Of a stretch of DNA of 64,000 bases, positions 51,231-63,310 are shown piece by piece. The translations under genes and the position numbers were made by a program. Under the pieces are notes generated by a model. It did no database searches, had not been told where the DNA came from, and saw only the letters and a list, made by a program, of their open reading frames with translations. The stretch lies in NCBI GenBank assembly GCA_942486035.1, contig CALNXK010000565.1, positions 49,815 through 113,814 on the forward strand, in the 5' to 3' direction. The stretch's first letter is position 1. Every line of letters begins with the position of its first letter. Source of the stretch: Porites lobata (taxonomy: Eukaryota; Cnidaria; Anthozoa; Scleractinia; Poritidae).

Positions 51231-51487
51231 TTTTTATTTATGAGTAGAGTGCCTGTAAACTAGCTGGATAAGCTAAGTGTACTTTCCATTGTAAACAAGC
51301 CTTTAAACCTCTTTTTGGGGGCGCCGTGAAGTCATCTGAAATCGATCTCTATACGCCGAATTCAAATTCTATTATATAAAAAAAATCAGTTAGATCAAGC
51401 AGAGTTTAATCAAACATAGTGAGAATTAATAGACACTACTGTGTTATACGCAACAGTTGAAATTTGTGATTAAAGTTATCAGATTAA

Positions 51488-52170
51488 ATGAGTTTATTTG
51501 GAACCAAATAAAAAATGTCTCCCCTTCCAATTTCTTCAATGCATGGATTTTGGGGGGGTGGGGTCGATTGCGGCTGCAAAGGCTTAGAGGCTCTCGAATG
51601 TGAACTTTGAATTATCTTACAATGGTTTACGATCGCATGAGAATCACAAGACGAAAAGTAAAATTACTTTTGGGTAATAATCACGAGCTCCTATGACAAG
51701 ACCACTCGTAGTAAATTTACTTAGCCTCGATCTCATTATCTCACGGAGACCCTTTATAAGAGGGTGTAACCTTTTGTTAATCCTCTCGGTCTGAAAGCTG
51801 ACATCAAGCCGAATCTTCGATAGCTGACCCGCTTATCCTTTGAACAAGCAATCGACCCACCTCCTCCCCAATCTTCCACCTTTTTTACTTGCTTTAGGTA
51901 TTTTTTTGTAGTTTAGTTGCCTTTTTTCTTCTGGCCCTCACCTTTGCTAGACCTATAAATTCGTAAACATTATTTCATATTTTAACATTGATAAGATGAT
52001 TTTACAGTTTTGAATAAAACCGGCCATGAACTTGGCCATGTTTTTTAATCCCAGACCACAGTCTCGGTTTTCTTTGTTTCCTAAGATAGGCGTCTAGCAA
52101 ACAAAGCTCGGCTGTTGGCAGTAAAGGGGGGTTTATTGTTAATGTTTCGGTAAACCGGGGAGGAGACATA
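51488..52170. mobile_element. Unclassified 0.7-kb insertion in block 2
   Basis: Interrupts sequence that is continuous at 33830-33842 in block 1 (TTATCAGATTAAAAAACAG...). It holds no frame or clear terminal repeats. A purine tract GGGGAGGAG lies near its right end and AATAAA near 52014. It could be a truncated retroelement or a solo LTR. Confidence 0.4.
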
Positions 52171-52424
52171 AAAAAACAGAAATGACTTTTAACAAAGAGG
52201 CTAAATTGAGGGGAAGGATATGTGTAGGAGTGAAATAATCTACAGATTGTTCGTCAAATAATGAAGTAGGTGCATTTAAAAAGTCAAGGCGAGCTGTAAG
52301 TCATTACTTAAGACCGTTGTCACTCCTAATGGAAGACTTATCAATGTTCGCTTCATCAGGAAACAGGAAATGCTCCCGATAGGGGAACTATCTTTAATGG
52401 CGGTTATTAAATCCTAAAGCAATT

Positions 52425-52585
52425 ATTTCACAAAATATTGTGCAATTTCTGTGCAACGTACTAGTTTGTCGGTCTGTTTACGGAAATAACAGGCTTTTCA
52501 TTTATATCATTGCAACTATCGTCACGCCTCTAGGCACTGGAGTTCTAATAACATGGAGTTGGCCTTTTTGCGTAATTTTTCAAAT
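52425..52585 (+). pseudogene. GPCR head relic upstream of B2
   Basis: Counterpart of 34105-34245: a short frame keeps VLVCRSVYGNNRL, then jumps to FIYIIATIVTPLGTGVLITW and SWPFC. About 60 bases of the TM2 region are deleted. Non-functional. Confidence 0.7.
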
Positions 52586-52734
52586 AGCCTATTATAAACA
52601 TAATCAAAACTATAACAAAATTAAATTCTTAAATCTGATTGGCCATCAACTGCCCTGATTTCAGCCTTTATTACATCCACTTTGAAATCACTGGCTATCC
52701 GTGCAATCTGATTGGCTCTCAGCAGTGTGATTTA

Positions 52735-52862
52735 TTCCTAAATCGCACCATTTTTTGCGCTAAATCGCATCTGTTCCAAATCGCGTCATTCATGTTCTAA
52801 ATCGCATCATTTCTGTTTTAAATCGCACCATTTTTGTTCTATATATTGCATCATTTCTGTTT
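52735..52862 (+). repeat. Tandem repeat of about 20 bp
   Basis: Degenerate units of the form AAATCGCATCATTTCTGTTC are repeated five to six times. Confidence 0.6.
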
Positions 52863-52980
52863 CGAATACAAAATGAGATGTAAAATCCTTTTTGTTTCGG
52901 CTTTTTAACAAACCGGCTACTCGATCAATAAAATATTAGTACTGACTAAATTCTGCGATTTCAAAATGGATGTAATAAAG

Positions 52981-53123
52981 TGGTAATTGAACTTCGTGTC
53001 GTGCAATTTTGGTCTGAAATCATACTTGTGATTTCAAATCAAACTCGCGCTGCGCGCTCGTTCGATTTTGAAATCACGCGTATGATTTCAGGCCAAATTG
53101 CACTCCACTTAGTTCAATTACCA
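52981..53123. repeat. Palindromic insertion, 143 bp
   Basis: The left arm GGTAATTGAACTTCGTGTCG and the complement of the right arm (GGTAATTGAACTAAGTGGAG) continue through CTGAAATCATACxxGTGATTTCAAA. The loop has GCGCTGCGCGCTCG. Confidence 0.65.
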
Positions 53124-53308
53124 TTATTAATAGGACAGTTAAATAGGACAGTACGCGTCATGCCTAAGTAATTGGACAGTACGCGCCATCACGCGCGCGC
53201 TTAAATGGCTTTATTTTTTTTCACTGATAGCAAAAAAATCTCGGAATTTCTTGTGTTTTCATTTAAAAAAAGAGCCTAATATGTCACAATTTTTTTTAAC
53301 GTTATGAT

Positions 53309-53429
53309 TAATTGGTAAAAGAACTTCGTGTCATCCAATTCGGTCTGTAATCATACTGGTGATTAAACAAATCGGACTCCCGTATGATTACAGACCGAAT
53401 TGGACTCCACTCAGTCCTCTTACAATTAC
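53309..53429. repeat. Related palindromic insertion, 121 bp
   Basis: Arms TAATTGGTAAAAGAACTTCG...CCAATTCGGTCTGTAATCAT and its near-complement. The layout matches the palindrome at 52981 (AAGTTC... GATTACAGACC...), so the two belong to one family. Confidence 0.6.
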
Positions 53430-54112
53430 TTAGGGTCTCTTTAAATTGTACCTCCTAAATTTCAGGACGCTGTTAATGTACAATTACCCCTAAAACCTCT
53501 ATGTCCACGACACTTAAAGCTACTTGTCTTTCCTATATCTCGAGGTACCATATTTTCACCTCCTCTTAACATTACACAAAGTTCCAATTTTAATTTAGAA
53601 CAGAACCTTCCTGACAAACACCTATGCTGTGATCCTATCCCTCGGATTAATTAAATTTGATGAAAGTAGACGGTAAACAGATCTTATGAATTATGGAGTA
53701 TTAACTTTAAATTGTAACTGCTAAATCGCTGAACGCCGTTAATATATCAACTACCCTTTAGAAAGTGTTTACAACCTGTATGTTCACGAAATTTTACGCT
53801 ACTTGTCTTTCCAATAACTGGGGTGCAATATTTTCACCCCCTTTTTTGGCGTTAAACAAGGTTCCAATTTTCAACTTTGTTTTCCTTACTGTAATTTAGA
53901 ACGGAACTTTCGTGGCAAACACCAGATGCTATTGCCCGGATTAATTAAATTTATTGAAAGTAGACGCTAAACAGAACAAACACTACTTGATTTTTCTTAA
54001 ACATCTAAATTTGTTTTCAGTTGGGAATCACCGTTACTGGATGTGGTTTCGCCAACTGGATAGCAACTGGAATTGTGGTCATCAGATCGTTTAAAAAGAT
54101 TCTAGTTCAACA

Positions 54113-55082
54113 ATGGTCGGCACTCTCGAGCCGCGCAGTACAGCCATAACAGTTGTAGAGGCCGGAGCAATGATTGCATTAAATATCATTTCGCTTTTGG
54201 GCAACGTCCTAGTTTGTTTGTCGGTTTACAGAAATAACAGGCTCCGCACCACAACAAATCTGTACATCATTGCATTGGCTGTAACTGACTTGATAGCTGC
54301 AACTTTCGTCATGCCTCTAGCTACTGGAGTTCTCATCACAGGAAGATGGCCTTTTGGTGAAACGGCTTGTCAAATACACGCTTATTTCGATCTTTTTGCG
54401 GTGTATGTTTCGCCTGTAACCATGGGTCTTACTGCCCTTAATAGATACACAAGAATATGCAAATCAGATCAGCAATATAATCTATTCTTTTCGAAGAAAA
54501 ATCTTTATTTTTCTTGGATTTTCCTGACCTTTGTTGCTCTCTGGATTTTTACTCCCTTGTCTTACAGGTCTACAAGAATTTATTTTGTGCCGAGCTATGC
54601 AGGTTGCTTAAACAGGCAGATGAGTGATCTAGCAAAAATACTACACTATATCGTCGTTCTTGGCTTGTTTTTCGCACTTCCATTAGCAGTAACAATATTC
54701 AGCTACAGAAAAGTTTTGAAAAATATTCGGGAACACAATACTGGAACGGCTCGAAATCTTCGAACAAACAGCAACGAGACAGTCACAACAAAAGAAATTG
54801 ACTAAGCAAGTCTCTGTTTGTTGTCGTCTTTGCCTTCATGTTGTGTTGGCTACCCGCTTGGGTCATCACCATCCTGACGAGATTTTTGTTTGGCAATAAA
54901 ATGCCGCGCAATGTTCAGTTACTTTGCCCTTTTTCCTTAAATATTTCGAACGCTATTAATCCTTCATTTATGCTGGAATGAATCCTGTGTTTAGAAGAGA
55001 GTTTCGAAGATTACTCGTATGTAGATTTGGCGGAGAGAAAGTCGACAGTCATCAATTAGAAGACCAACCACCTCGTGGGTAA
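54113..55082 (+). pseudogene. GPCR B2, frameshifted receptor
   Basis: Orthologous position to B1 and clearly its copy. The frame is intact from MVGTLEPRST to the NRY region, then small deletions in the TM4 stretch (about 54498-54570) scramble about 25 residues before the frame is regained. A lost C in GAAATTGACTAAG (54795-54805; B1 has GAAATTCGACTAAG) gives a stop after codon 230, before TM6. The TM6-TM7 sequence still follows, with another frameshift at AATCCTTCATTTATG (54958). Upstream words resemble those of B1 (TTCTAGTTCAACAATGG). A recently dead gene. Confidence 0.85.
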
Positions 55083-56232
55083 CTGCCCAAAAAACCTCTG
55101 CATTTATGGTTCCAGCGATCCCTGAGAACACCTGATCACAGACTTAGTATCCACAAAGAGACTGTTTAAGAAGAGATGGAAAGCGTCCAGTTCCAAGCAA
55201 TCAAGGATGAAAAGGCCGGATGAAAAGATGACAGTAACCGATGCAATAATCTCTTTAGTTTAAGTTTCATTCAGTTTATGGTGGTCTTAAGTAAAATAGC
55301 CTGTCATCTTTGCTAACACACGCCACTTACCAATAAAACGCAATTTGCTTTAGTCAAACAGACAATGCCAAGTCATATTTTCTCAGTACAAATACTTCCG
55401 TTCTCTGCAGGCAGGTCCGCTTTTGGCTGGGTTATGCCTCTAAATTGTTGATTATCTTTGTGCACATTTTTCATTTTGTAGATTGGTAACTGAAGTTATA
55501 ATCAGCAGGCATTCGAATAAAGCATTGAGCAACGAGGTAAAAAAGTCGAGAAAAAAACCTCTTGCAGGTCGTCAATTTAATCTGTAAAGAATTTGTAGAA
55601 AAAGGTACAAAATGGACTTTTGGAACAGAAGTAACTGTTCGAAATTGACGGACCGGGTGTGCCTGTGCATTAAAGGCCAGTGTTATCATTTTCTACATGG
55701 GGTCTATCTATCACTAGGCGGACCTCAGCCCATGTTTGAATGTTTTCGTAAAAACGCCAAAAACTCAACCTACCTCATATTAGACCTACATACGCATAGT
55801 TAAACGAAGCTAGTTAACACATTTATATCTTACTTTATCATGATCAGTTCTATTTTACAACACAATAAGATCTATACATAATTAATTCTACAATATTGTA
55901 TGTTTGTAAATTATACTCTGCAAGATAATTCCGTGTCGAATTCCTGTGTCATTCCTGACTGGGCCCTATCGGGCCAACTTGTGATACTGAATTTATCTTT
56001 GTCAGGCTTTTATGTTCTCTTGTCTTTGTTCAACTGATCCGATTCCAGTTGTTCCAGTTTGACTTTGTCGTGAATACCTTGAAAAGAAACCCGATAATGA
56101 AATATACATCATTGTAATTCAGTTTTACTCAGTTAAGTACAATTAACAAGCAAAATTAGTACAAATATCTCACGGTGGACTCATAAAAATATACTAAAAT
56201 AATGAGCTGAACATCACTCACTAGGGCTAACG

Positions 56233-56375
56233 TATATGTTAGAAGTATTTTTTTATCTCAAGTAATTTTTTTTCATTTTTTTCGTTTTTGGGTATGGTAA
56301 TGTATGCTAATTGTTGAAAAAGAAACGAAAAAAAAAAATTACCTGAGATAAAAAAAAAAAAACCTACTGACAACA
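56233..56375. mobile_element. Small MITE downstream of B2
   Basis: Same insertion as at 36428: TTTTTTTATCTCAAGTAATTTT and AAAATTACCTGAGATAAAAAA as inverted arms, TATATGTT on both sides. Confidence 0.6.
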
Positions 56376-57107
56376 TATATGTTTTGATATTCGGGTACAA
56401 AACACTGAATACATGATCTGTAGAAGCAAATCGGTTAAAAAGTTGAAATGACATTGAAAGAATTATGATATGAAGGAGTGTCTCCATACCGAGCGACCAA
56501 TCTTACTTACATTAAAATGTTAAACAAATTTAAATTTGTCGTTTTTCGCACAGTCAGCAGCTATGCAAATTTCGTGGAACATAAGAATTTGCACATGAAA
56601 AAAGAGTTCAATCCCCACAGGTCTCCACAGGACTTTTTTGTACACCAATATGGCCGCAGTGACGTCATGTAAAATCTATCTCTATACGCCGAATTCAAAT
56701 TGTATTATTAAAAAAACAGTTAGATGTTTAGAAACAATCAAGCAGTGTTTAATCAAACATACTGAAAATTGTTAAGAAAGAGTGCATTCAATTTCACGGA
56801 AGATGAATATTGTTCTCTATGTAAGTTTCAATTCAAAATAATGTGTTATACACAGCAGTTGAAATTTGTGCTTAAAGTTATCAGATTTCTAAGTTGAGGG
56901 GAAGGATAAGTGTAGGAGTGAAATAATCTTGATTGTTCCTCAGATAATGAAGCAGGTGATTTTAAAAAAGTCGATCAAGGCGAGCTGTAAGTCATTACAT
57001 CAGACTGTTATCACTCCGAATGGGAGACTTCGGGAGGAAAAAGGAAATGTTCTTGATAGAGGAACTAGATTTAATAGTGGTTATTAAATCCTAAACCAAT
57101 TATTTCA

Positions 57108-57156
57108 CTAAATATTGTGTAATTTCTGTGCAACATACGAGTTTGTCGGTCTGTTT
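57108..57156 (+). pseudogene. GPCR head relic upstream of C2, left part
   Basis: TTTCTGTGCAACATACGAGTTTG and TCGGTCTGTTT match the relic at 37320; the LINE then interrupts it. The right part resumes at 61226. Confidence 0.6.
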
Positions 57157-58139
57157 CTTTTTTCTTGCATACCGGGATATGTTTTCGACTTTGTCCCAAC
57201 ACCTCTAGCATCTGGAGGTGTTGGCTTTTTCATTCACGAATTACTAAATTACACAGTTTTAGAAAAGATCTCTAATGAAGCTTTTCAAGCCCTTTGGATT
57301 GAAATATCTTTTGCAAATAACAAAAACATTGTCTGTGGTATAATATATCGCCAACACAATTCTCCGGATCAGTTCATGTCTTACTTCGAAGAAACCATCG
57401 AAAAATTGACATCTCTTAATAAAAATGTATTTATCATGGGCGATTTCAACATAGATCTATTGAAATGCGAAACATCTCAAATTAGCCATGACTTCTTAAT
57501 GTCCTTACAAAGTTGCTATCTCATTCCAACAGTTGATAAGCCCACTGAGTCCATAGGAACTCAGCTACGTTAATTGATAATATCTTTTAAACAACCCTGA
57601 CCAAATACTTTCAGCGGTAACATCATCTCCGATATTAGCGATCACTTCTCTCAATTTTGCATAATCAAAGCAGCAAGAGATAAATATAGAGGGTACACTA
57701 CCAAGATACGCGATTTTTTCTAATTTTTCCGCAGACCAATTCAATAGGAACTCTGAGGTTGACTGGGAATGTATCCTCGTAAATCATGCAACTGATCCAG
57801 ACAAATTATTTTCAACTTTATATAAGAAATTTAATAAGATTGTAAACAAACATGCTCCCATTACAAAGTTATCAAAGCGTAAAGCCAAACAGCTTTTAAG
57901 CCTTGGATTACTACTGGATTAAAAGCATCCATTATGGTTAAAAACAAATTGTATGTGTCCGGTGACGAAGACAAATACAAATATTATAGAAACAAAATTT
58001 GTAGCCTGATACGTCTAAGTAAAAAGATATACTATCAGGATTATTTCGAACGCCACAAAACAAACATGAAAAAGACATGGGAAGGAATAAATGACGTCTT
58101 GCATCGCAGAAAGAAGACCAAAATTATAACTGCTATTAA

Positions 58140-59266
58140 AGGGACTGGTTCACGATAATGCGCATGCGCGCCGTTTGTCTCTTCAGAATAAATTTGTTGG
58201 GTCAACACTAAATTCGAAATCGCCATTACCGGTACAATCATTGAAAATCCTTCGTTTTATTCGGACATCCGTCGCTTTGGCTGGTCTAGTTATACTTCGG
58301 TAGTGGTGATTAACGTGTGGTTGTGTCGTTTGACTGGTTACGTTTTCAGAAGACGCAAAAAATAAGGTTTTTATCATGGAGGTTCAGAAGAGCATCGTGG
58401 CCGTCCGGCAACAGGACGTTCTCAAGAGTCTTTGGAGATAGAGAAGCTTAGCCTATCGATCTGGTATGGTTCTGGGAGTAGTGTGTGGCTTACGAAAAGT
58501 ATATACGACACTTGGAAAGCGGTTAAAGGCATGAGTTCGTTCAACTTTGATTTGATTTTTGACTCCGACCTGTAGTTATACCGCAACAGGCTGCGCGATC
58601 TTCACCGATCTGGTACACTTGAAATGTTCCTTGTATCTTTGCTTTACGATCGTATATGTTTAAGAATTGATGTTTTTGAAATAAATTATTGCCTGAGTAT
58701 TCTGTTTATAATCTAGTTTCTTTATGTGTGCTACTCGATAACATTTGTTTTGCGCAACACTGACCCGATGCAACGCGAATGAATTTGTTCATTTGCTGAT
58801 AAGCATTTGAAATTTATGCTCAATTAAGGATAAACTTTATACTCATACGTTGTATGTTTTTGTCACCGGTCAGGTGCTATTTGTAGGATCTGGATTTATA
58901 TAAGGCGAACTGACAGTAATAAGATGTTTGTTTACAAATTTTGTTTGCCAATCGGTGACTGCTTTGTTAGTGTGGGTACGACCTCGTAAAAATACACGTT
59001 GGTAAATGTTTGTTTCAAAGCAGGACAGGGCTGTTAATCTTATTCTTATCGGCCGCAACATATATCTGAGGAGTAGCAAAGAATAAACTTGAATTATGGG
59101 GATAAATAAAATCAAACCAAATGCCCGGAAATACTCTCGCGTCGCGAACAATTAATTTGAATTTTTTTTAAATTTACTTGCATGCATCTAATTCGCTTCC
59201 GATTGGTTGAAAAACAATCAGCTACTGTCAGAACTCACACATGCGCATTATCGTGAACCAGTCCCT
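58140..59266. mobile_element. TTAA-flanked non-autonomous DNA element nested in the LINE
   Basis: Perfect 27-bp terminal inverted repeats beginning AGGGACTGGTTCACGATAAT, with TTAA on both sides (58136-58139 and 59267-59270). Removing the element and one TTAA rejoins the LINE reading frame exactly (..TAIK then DPNKSNK..), proving a precise insertion. TTAA target use points to the piggyBac superfamily (inference). No transposase is present; the interior holds the captured coding-like segment at 58381-58575. Confidence 0.88.
58381..58575 (+). pseudogene. Captured coding-like segment inside the TTAA element
   Basis: An open frame of 64 codons runs GSEEHRGRPATGRSQESLEI, then KLSLSIWYGSGSSVWLTKS and IYDTWKAVKG, to a TAG at 58573. 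There is no start codon, and an in-frame stop lies about 20 bases upstream. The composition is protein-like and recalls short segments seen next to zinc-finger-like regions in coral repeat-associated proteins. Origin unknown. Confidence 0.35.
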
Positions 59267-61225
59267 TTAAGGACCCGAATAAGAGCAACAAAATCGTAAA
59301 AGAACCTTCACAGGTCGCTAATATTCTTAATGACCATTTTTCGTCTGTAGGAAATAGGCTAGCTAGCACAATTCCAACGCCACAACAACATTATCTTAAT
59401 TACGTTAGTCATTGCAAAGCACCATCTTCATCTTTTCTATTCTTACCGGTAACGTCCGACGAAGTGAAATTTCAGATACTCTCCATACCAAACAACAAGT
59501 CTTATGGTCTATATTCATCTCCCATAAAATTATTAAAGTGTGCAAAATAACTCCAATATTCAAGAGTGGCGAAGATAATGATGCGAATAACTACAGGCCT
59601 ATATCCTTATTATCTAACTTTAACAGAATTTTTGAAAAGATCATGTACAACAGAATGAAAGATTACATCGACAAACATAACTTATTGTATTCCTCCCAGT
59701 ACGGTTTTCGTAAAGGTCACTGACTCAACATGCAATATTAGACATTGTAAACGCAATACAAATTAATATGAATCAAGGTCTTTTTCTCGTGCGGAGTCTT
59801 CATAGACCCCAAGAAAGTTTTTTTGATACTGTCGATCATAACATTTTGCTTGACAAACTTAATCACTATGGTTTTCGTGGAATTATTAATGATTGGTTCT
59901 CCTCGTATTTGAATAATCGGGCACCCACCCAAATCGTACCATACATTTCAAACAAAGCCAACGTAAGTTATGGCATTCCCCAAGGATCTGTGCTCAGCCC
60001 GTTCCTTTTTTTTATTGTATGTTAATGGCATACATCAATCGTCGAATAAACTTAAGTTTTATCTCTTCGCAGATGATACTAATATCCTTTATGCCGATAA
60101 AAAACTTTAAGTCCCTAGAAAATATAGTAAATATCGAATTACAAAACCTCCACGAATGGTTAACATCCAATAAGTTAACTCTCAATACTACAAAAACTAA
60201 CTTTGTAATCTTTCATCCTTATCGAAAAAAAGTCACTTACCAAACCGAGCTCTCTACATGTTCGATAACGAAAAAAATGGAAATGTAACTCTAGAGTCCA
60301 AAAATTATATTAAATATCTTGGTGTGTTGGTTGATAAAATCTTACTTGAAATATCACATTGACGCCATTACGGCAAAAATCAGTAAAACCGTTGGACTAA
60401 TTTAAAAACTTCGGCACTCCATACCCCGTCATATACTGTTATATAGTTTACCAAACATTAATCCACCCTCACCTAAACTATGGTCTTGCTGCCTGGGTGA
60501 GGCATCCAAGACGTCCTCAATAAAAATTTTAATTCTCCAGAAGAAAGTGCTTCGCATGATGTATTTTACGGATATACGTGAACACGCAACCTCTATTTAT
60601 CGACGCTGACATATTACCAGTGTCATATGTATTATAAAACTGTGGCTAATCTAATGCACGATATTAACAACAACAATTCGCCAACAAATCTGCTCAATTT
60701 ATTTGAAAAAACTTCAACAATTCATTCATACTATACAAGATCATCTAGTTCAGGTAACTTTCACGTCAAAAGCTCAAAGCTGGAAATGCACAAAAACTCC
60801 TTGTCTCGCTTTGGTGTAAAACTTTGGAATGAGATGCCTTGTCATATTAGAGATCTTCCTAAAAAGAAATTTAGGAAAGTACTTCACAGATTGCTTTCGG
60901 ATATCTTAAAAAAAAGAAGATGACTATATTGAGACGCCCTTAATAGTTGAAAAAGTTCGATTAATAGTTTAGTGATTTCTGTATTAAAGTATTTGTTTGT
61001 TTGCTTGTTCAGATTTAATGTAATTAAAATAAAACTGTGATAGAATATTATTTATTGTAACTTAAAATTGTAGTTTTCCTTCCTTTTCCTTTTCCTTTCC
61101 TTTCTTTTTCCTTTCAATTTATTTTTCTTTTAACTGGTCCGCCTAGATTAGCAATTGCTATTTTGCGGGCCAGTCTATTGTAACCAATAGTCTTATGAAA
61201 TAAAGTTGAAGTTGAAGTTGAAGTT

Positions 61226-61335
61226 TCCAGAAATAACAGGCTCTTCATTTATATCATTGTAACTATCGTCACGCCTCTAGCTACTGGACTCTAATAACAG
61301 GGAGTTGGCCTTTTTCCGTAATTTTGCAAATAGCC
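61226..61335 (+). pseudogene. GPCR head relic upstream of C2, right part
   Basis: CCAGAAATAACAGGCTCTTC, TTTATATCATTGTAACTATC and CTAGCTACTGGA continue the relic interrupted at 57156 by the LINE. The WPF region (GGAGTTGGCCTTTTT) follows. Confidence 0.65.
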
Positions 61336-62279
61336 TATTATAAACATTAGGTCTCTTTAAATTGTACCTCCTAAATTTCAGGACGCTGTTAATGTACAAT
61401 TACCCTAAAAAGGATGTATACAACCCTCACGTTCACGACACTTTACGCTTCTTGTCTTTCCTATAACTGGGGTGCCATATTTTCACCCTCTTTTTAACAT
61501 TAAACAAAGTTCCAATTTTAATTTAGAACAGAATCTTCGTGACAAACACCTCTTGTTGTGATCCGATCCTTCGGATCAATTAAATTTGTTAAAAGTAGAC
61601 GGTTAACAGATCGTATGAAGTATGAAGTCTTAACTTTGCAGTGGTGTCAAGCTTTCTCCCTCGGCTCCATCGTCTCTTTTGCAAATGAAGACGACCACGT
61701 CAAAGTAAAGATTCATTAGCATTAAAAAATTTAGATGTTTAGGAAAAACCAAGCAGTGTCTTATTAAACCATAATCTTATAACCCCGAAGGGGTGATATG
61801 CTTCTAAATAAACATAATAAAACTGAACCGAAATATATTCTCTGTTAAGTAATTCGATCATCGACTTGCTATTAAAATAATCCGTATAAGAGTCTGCTAC
61901 TTAATTTAGATAAAGACAAAATGAGAAAAAAAAAGAAAAGAAAAGAAACCTGGAAAAGGTGGGGTGAGAGTGCGCTAAGTAGAATAAACTTGGCTAATAC
62001 GTGATCTGATGAAGCAGCTGTGTTAACAAAAGTCATGGTGAAGAAATAAATTATTTTTCCTATGTTTATTTTATTAATGAAAGTTGTCACTCCTGTTGTC
62101 ACTCTAAATGGGAAAACAAGGTGATATTACTCTTCCTTTGGGAAATCACCTTTAACAGTGGCATTGAAAGCTTTTAACCATTTGCATTGAGCTTACCAAT
62201 AGATCATTTTGTCACCATCTATTTCGATAGCAGTTTAAACTGTGGTCATTGAGAACGTTTACAAAGACCAAGTTCAACA

Positions 62280-63310
62280 ATGGTGGGCGCTCTCGAATCG
62301 CGCAGTACAGCCTTAAAAGTTGTAGAAGCTGGAGCAATGATTTGCATTAAATATTGCGTGACTTTTGGGCAACATCCTAGTTTGTTTGTCGGTTTACAGA
62401 AATAACAGGCTCCGCACCACAACAAATCTGTATATCATTGCATTGGCTGTAAGTGACTTGATAGCTGCAACTCTCGTCATGCCTCCAGCTACTGGAGTTC
62501 TTATCACAGGCAGATGGCCTTTGGTGAAACGGCTTGTCAAATACACGCTTATTTCAGTCTTTTGCAGTGTATGTTCTGCCTGTAACCATGGGTCTTACTG
62601 CAGTTAATAGATACACAAAATATGCAAATCAGATCAGCAATATAATCTATTCTTTTTCGAAGAAAAATCTCGTATTTTCTTGATCTGCCCGGACATTTGT
62701 AGCTCACATTTTAATACCACGTAACTGGTCTGCAAGATTTTCATTTTCAGCCAAGCTACGCAGCTTGTTTTTAAACAGGCACTTGAGTAATTTTGGGAAA
62801 ATGGTTCACTACTTTGTCGTTCTCCGGTTTGTTTTTTCGTCCTTCCTAGCGGTGACATTATTCAGCTACAGAAAAAGTTTCGAAAAAGATTCAGGAACAC
62901 AATACCGGGAACAGCGCAAAGTTCGAATAAACAACAACGAGACAATGTCAAATGAGATTCTGACTACAAGTCTCTGTTTGTTGTCGTCTTTGCCTTCATG
63001 TTGTGTTGGGTACCCGCTTTGGTTTATCACCATCCTGACAAGATTGGGTTTTTTCAATAAAAATGCCCTGCAATGTTCAGTTATCAGCACATTTTTCTTA
63101 AATATTTCGAACGCCATCAATCCCTTTATTTATGCAGGAATGAACCCGGTATTTAGAAGAGAGTTCCGAAAAACTACTAGGATGTAAATTGCAGTGAGAG
63201 TCGAGAGAAGTTTAAGTCAACAATCATCAAGAGAAGACCAGCCACTTCATGGATAAGCAGTAACCAAAACAAAACTGGAGATGAGGGAGAGCCTTGAGAG
63301 TCAACAATTA
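62280..63310 (+). pseudogene. GPCR C2, decayed receptor
   Basis: Counterpart of C1. Identity is visible end to end: the ATG and ALESRSTALKVVEAGA, GNILVCLSVYRNNRLRTTTN, LAVSDLIAATLVMPPATG, then TM3, TM5, TM6 (CCVGYP where CWVP should be) and NPFIYAGMNPVFRREF at the end. About a dozen one- or two-base insertions and deletions break the frame (for example near 62341, 62520, 62565, 62660, 62770 and 63015). Several lie in homopolymers, so assembly or sequencing error may contribute, but the number argues for true decay. Confidence 0.85.

Larger units (their letters stand above)
57157..61225 (+). mobile_element. 5'-truncated LINE with endonuclease and reverse transcriptase, recently inserted
   Basis: A non-LTR element inserted in the GPCR head relic. 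Endonuclease part (57175-57573): GGVGFFIHE, GIIYRQH, VFIMGDFNIDLL. Reverse-transcriptase part (about 59270-60290): NNYRPISLLSNFNRIFEKI, QYGFRKGH, FDTVDHNILLDKL, YGIPQGSVLSPFLF, LFADDTNI (catalytic Asp pair intact). C-terminal part (60627-60923): VKLWNEMPCHIRDLPKKKF. The parts are split by a few frameshifts and by the TTAA element at 58140-59266. The 3' end is AAATAAAGTTGAAGTTGAAG, a hexamer microsatellite tail (TTGAAG), as in CR1/L2-type LINEs. The endonuclease N-terminus is missing. Confidence 0.85.
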
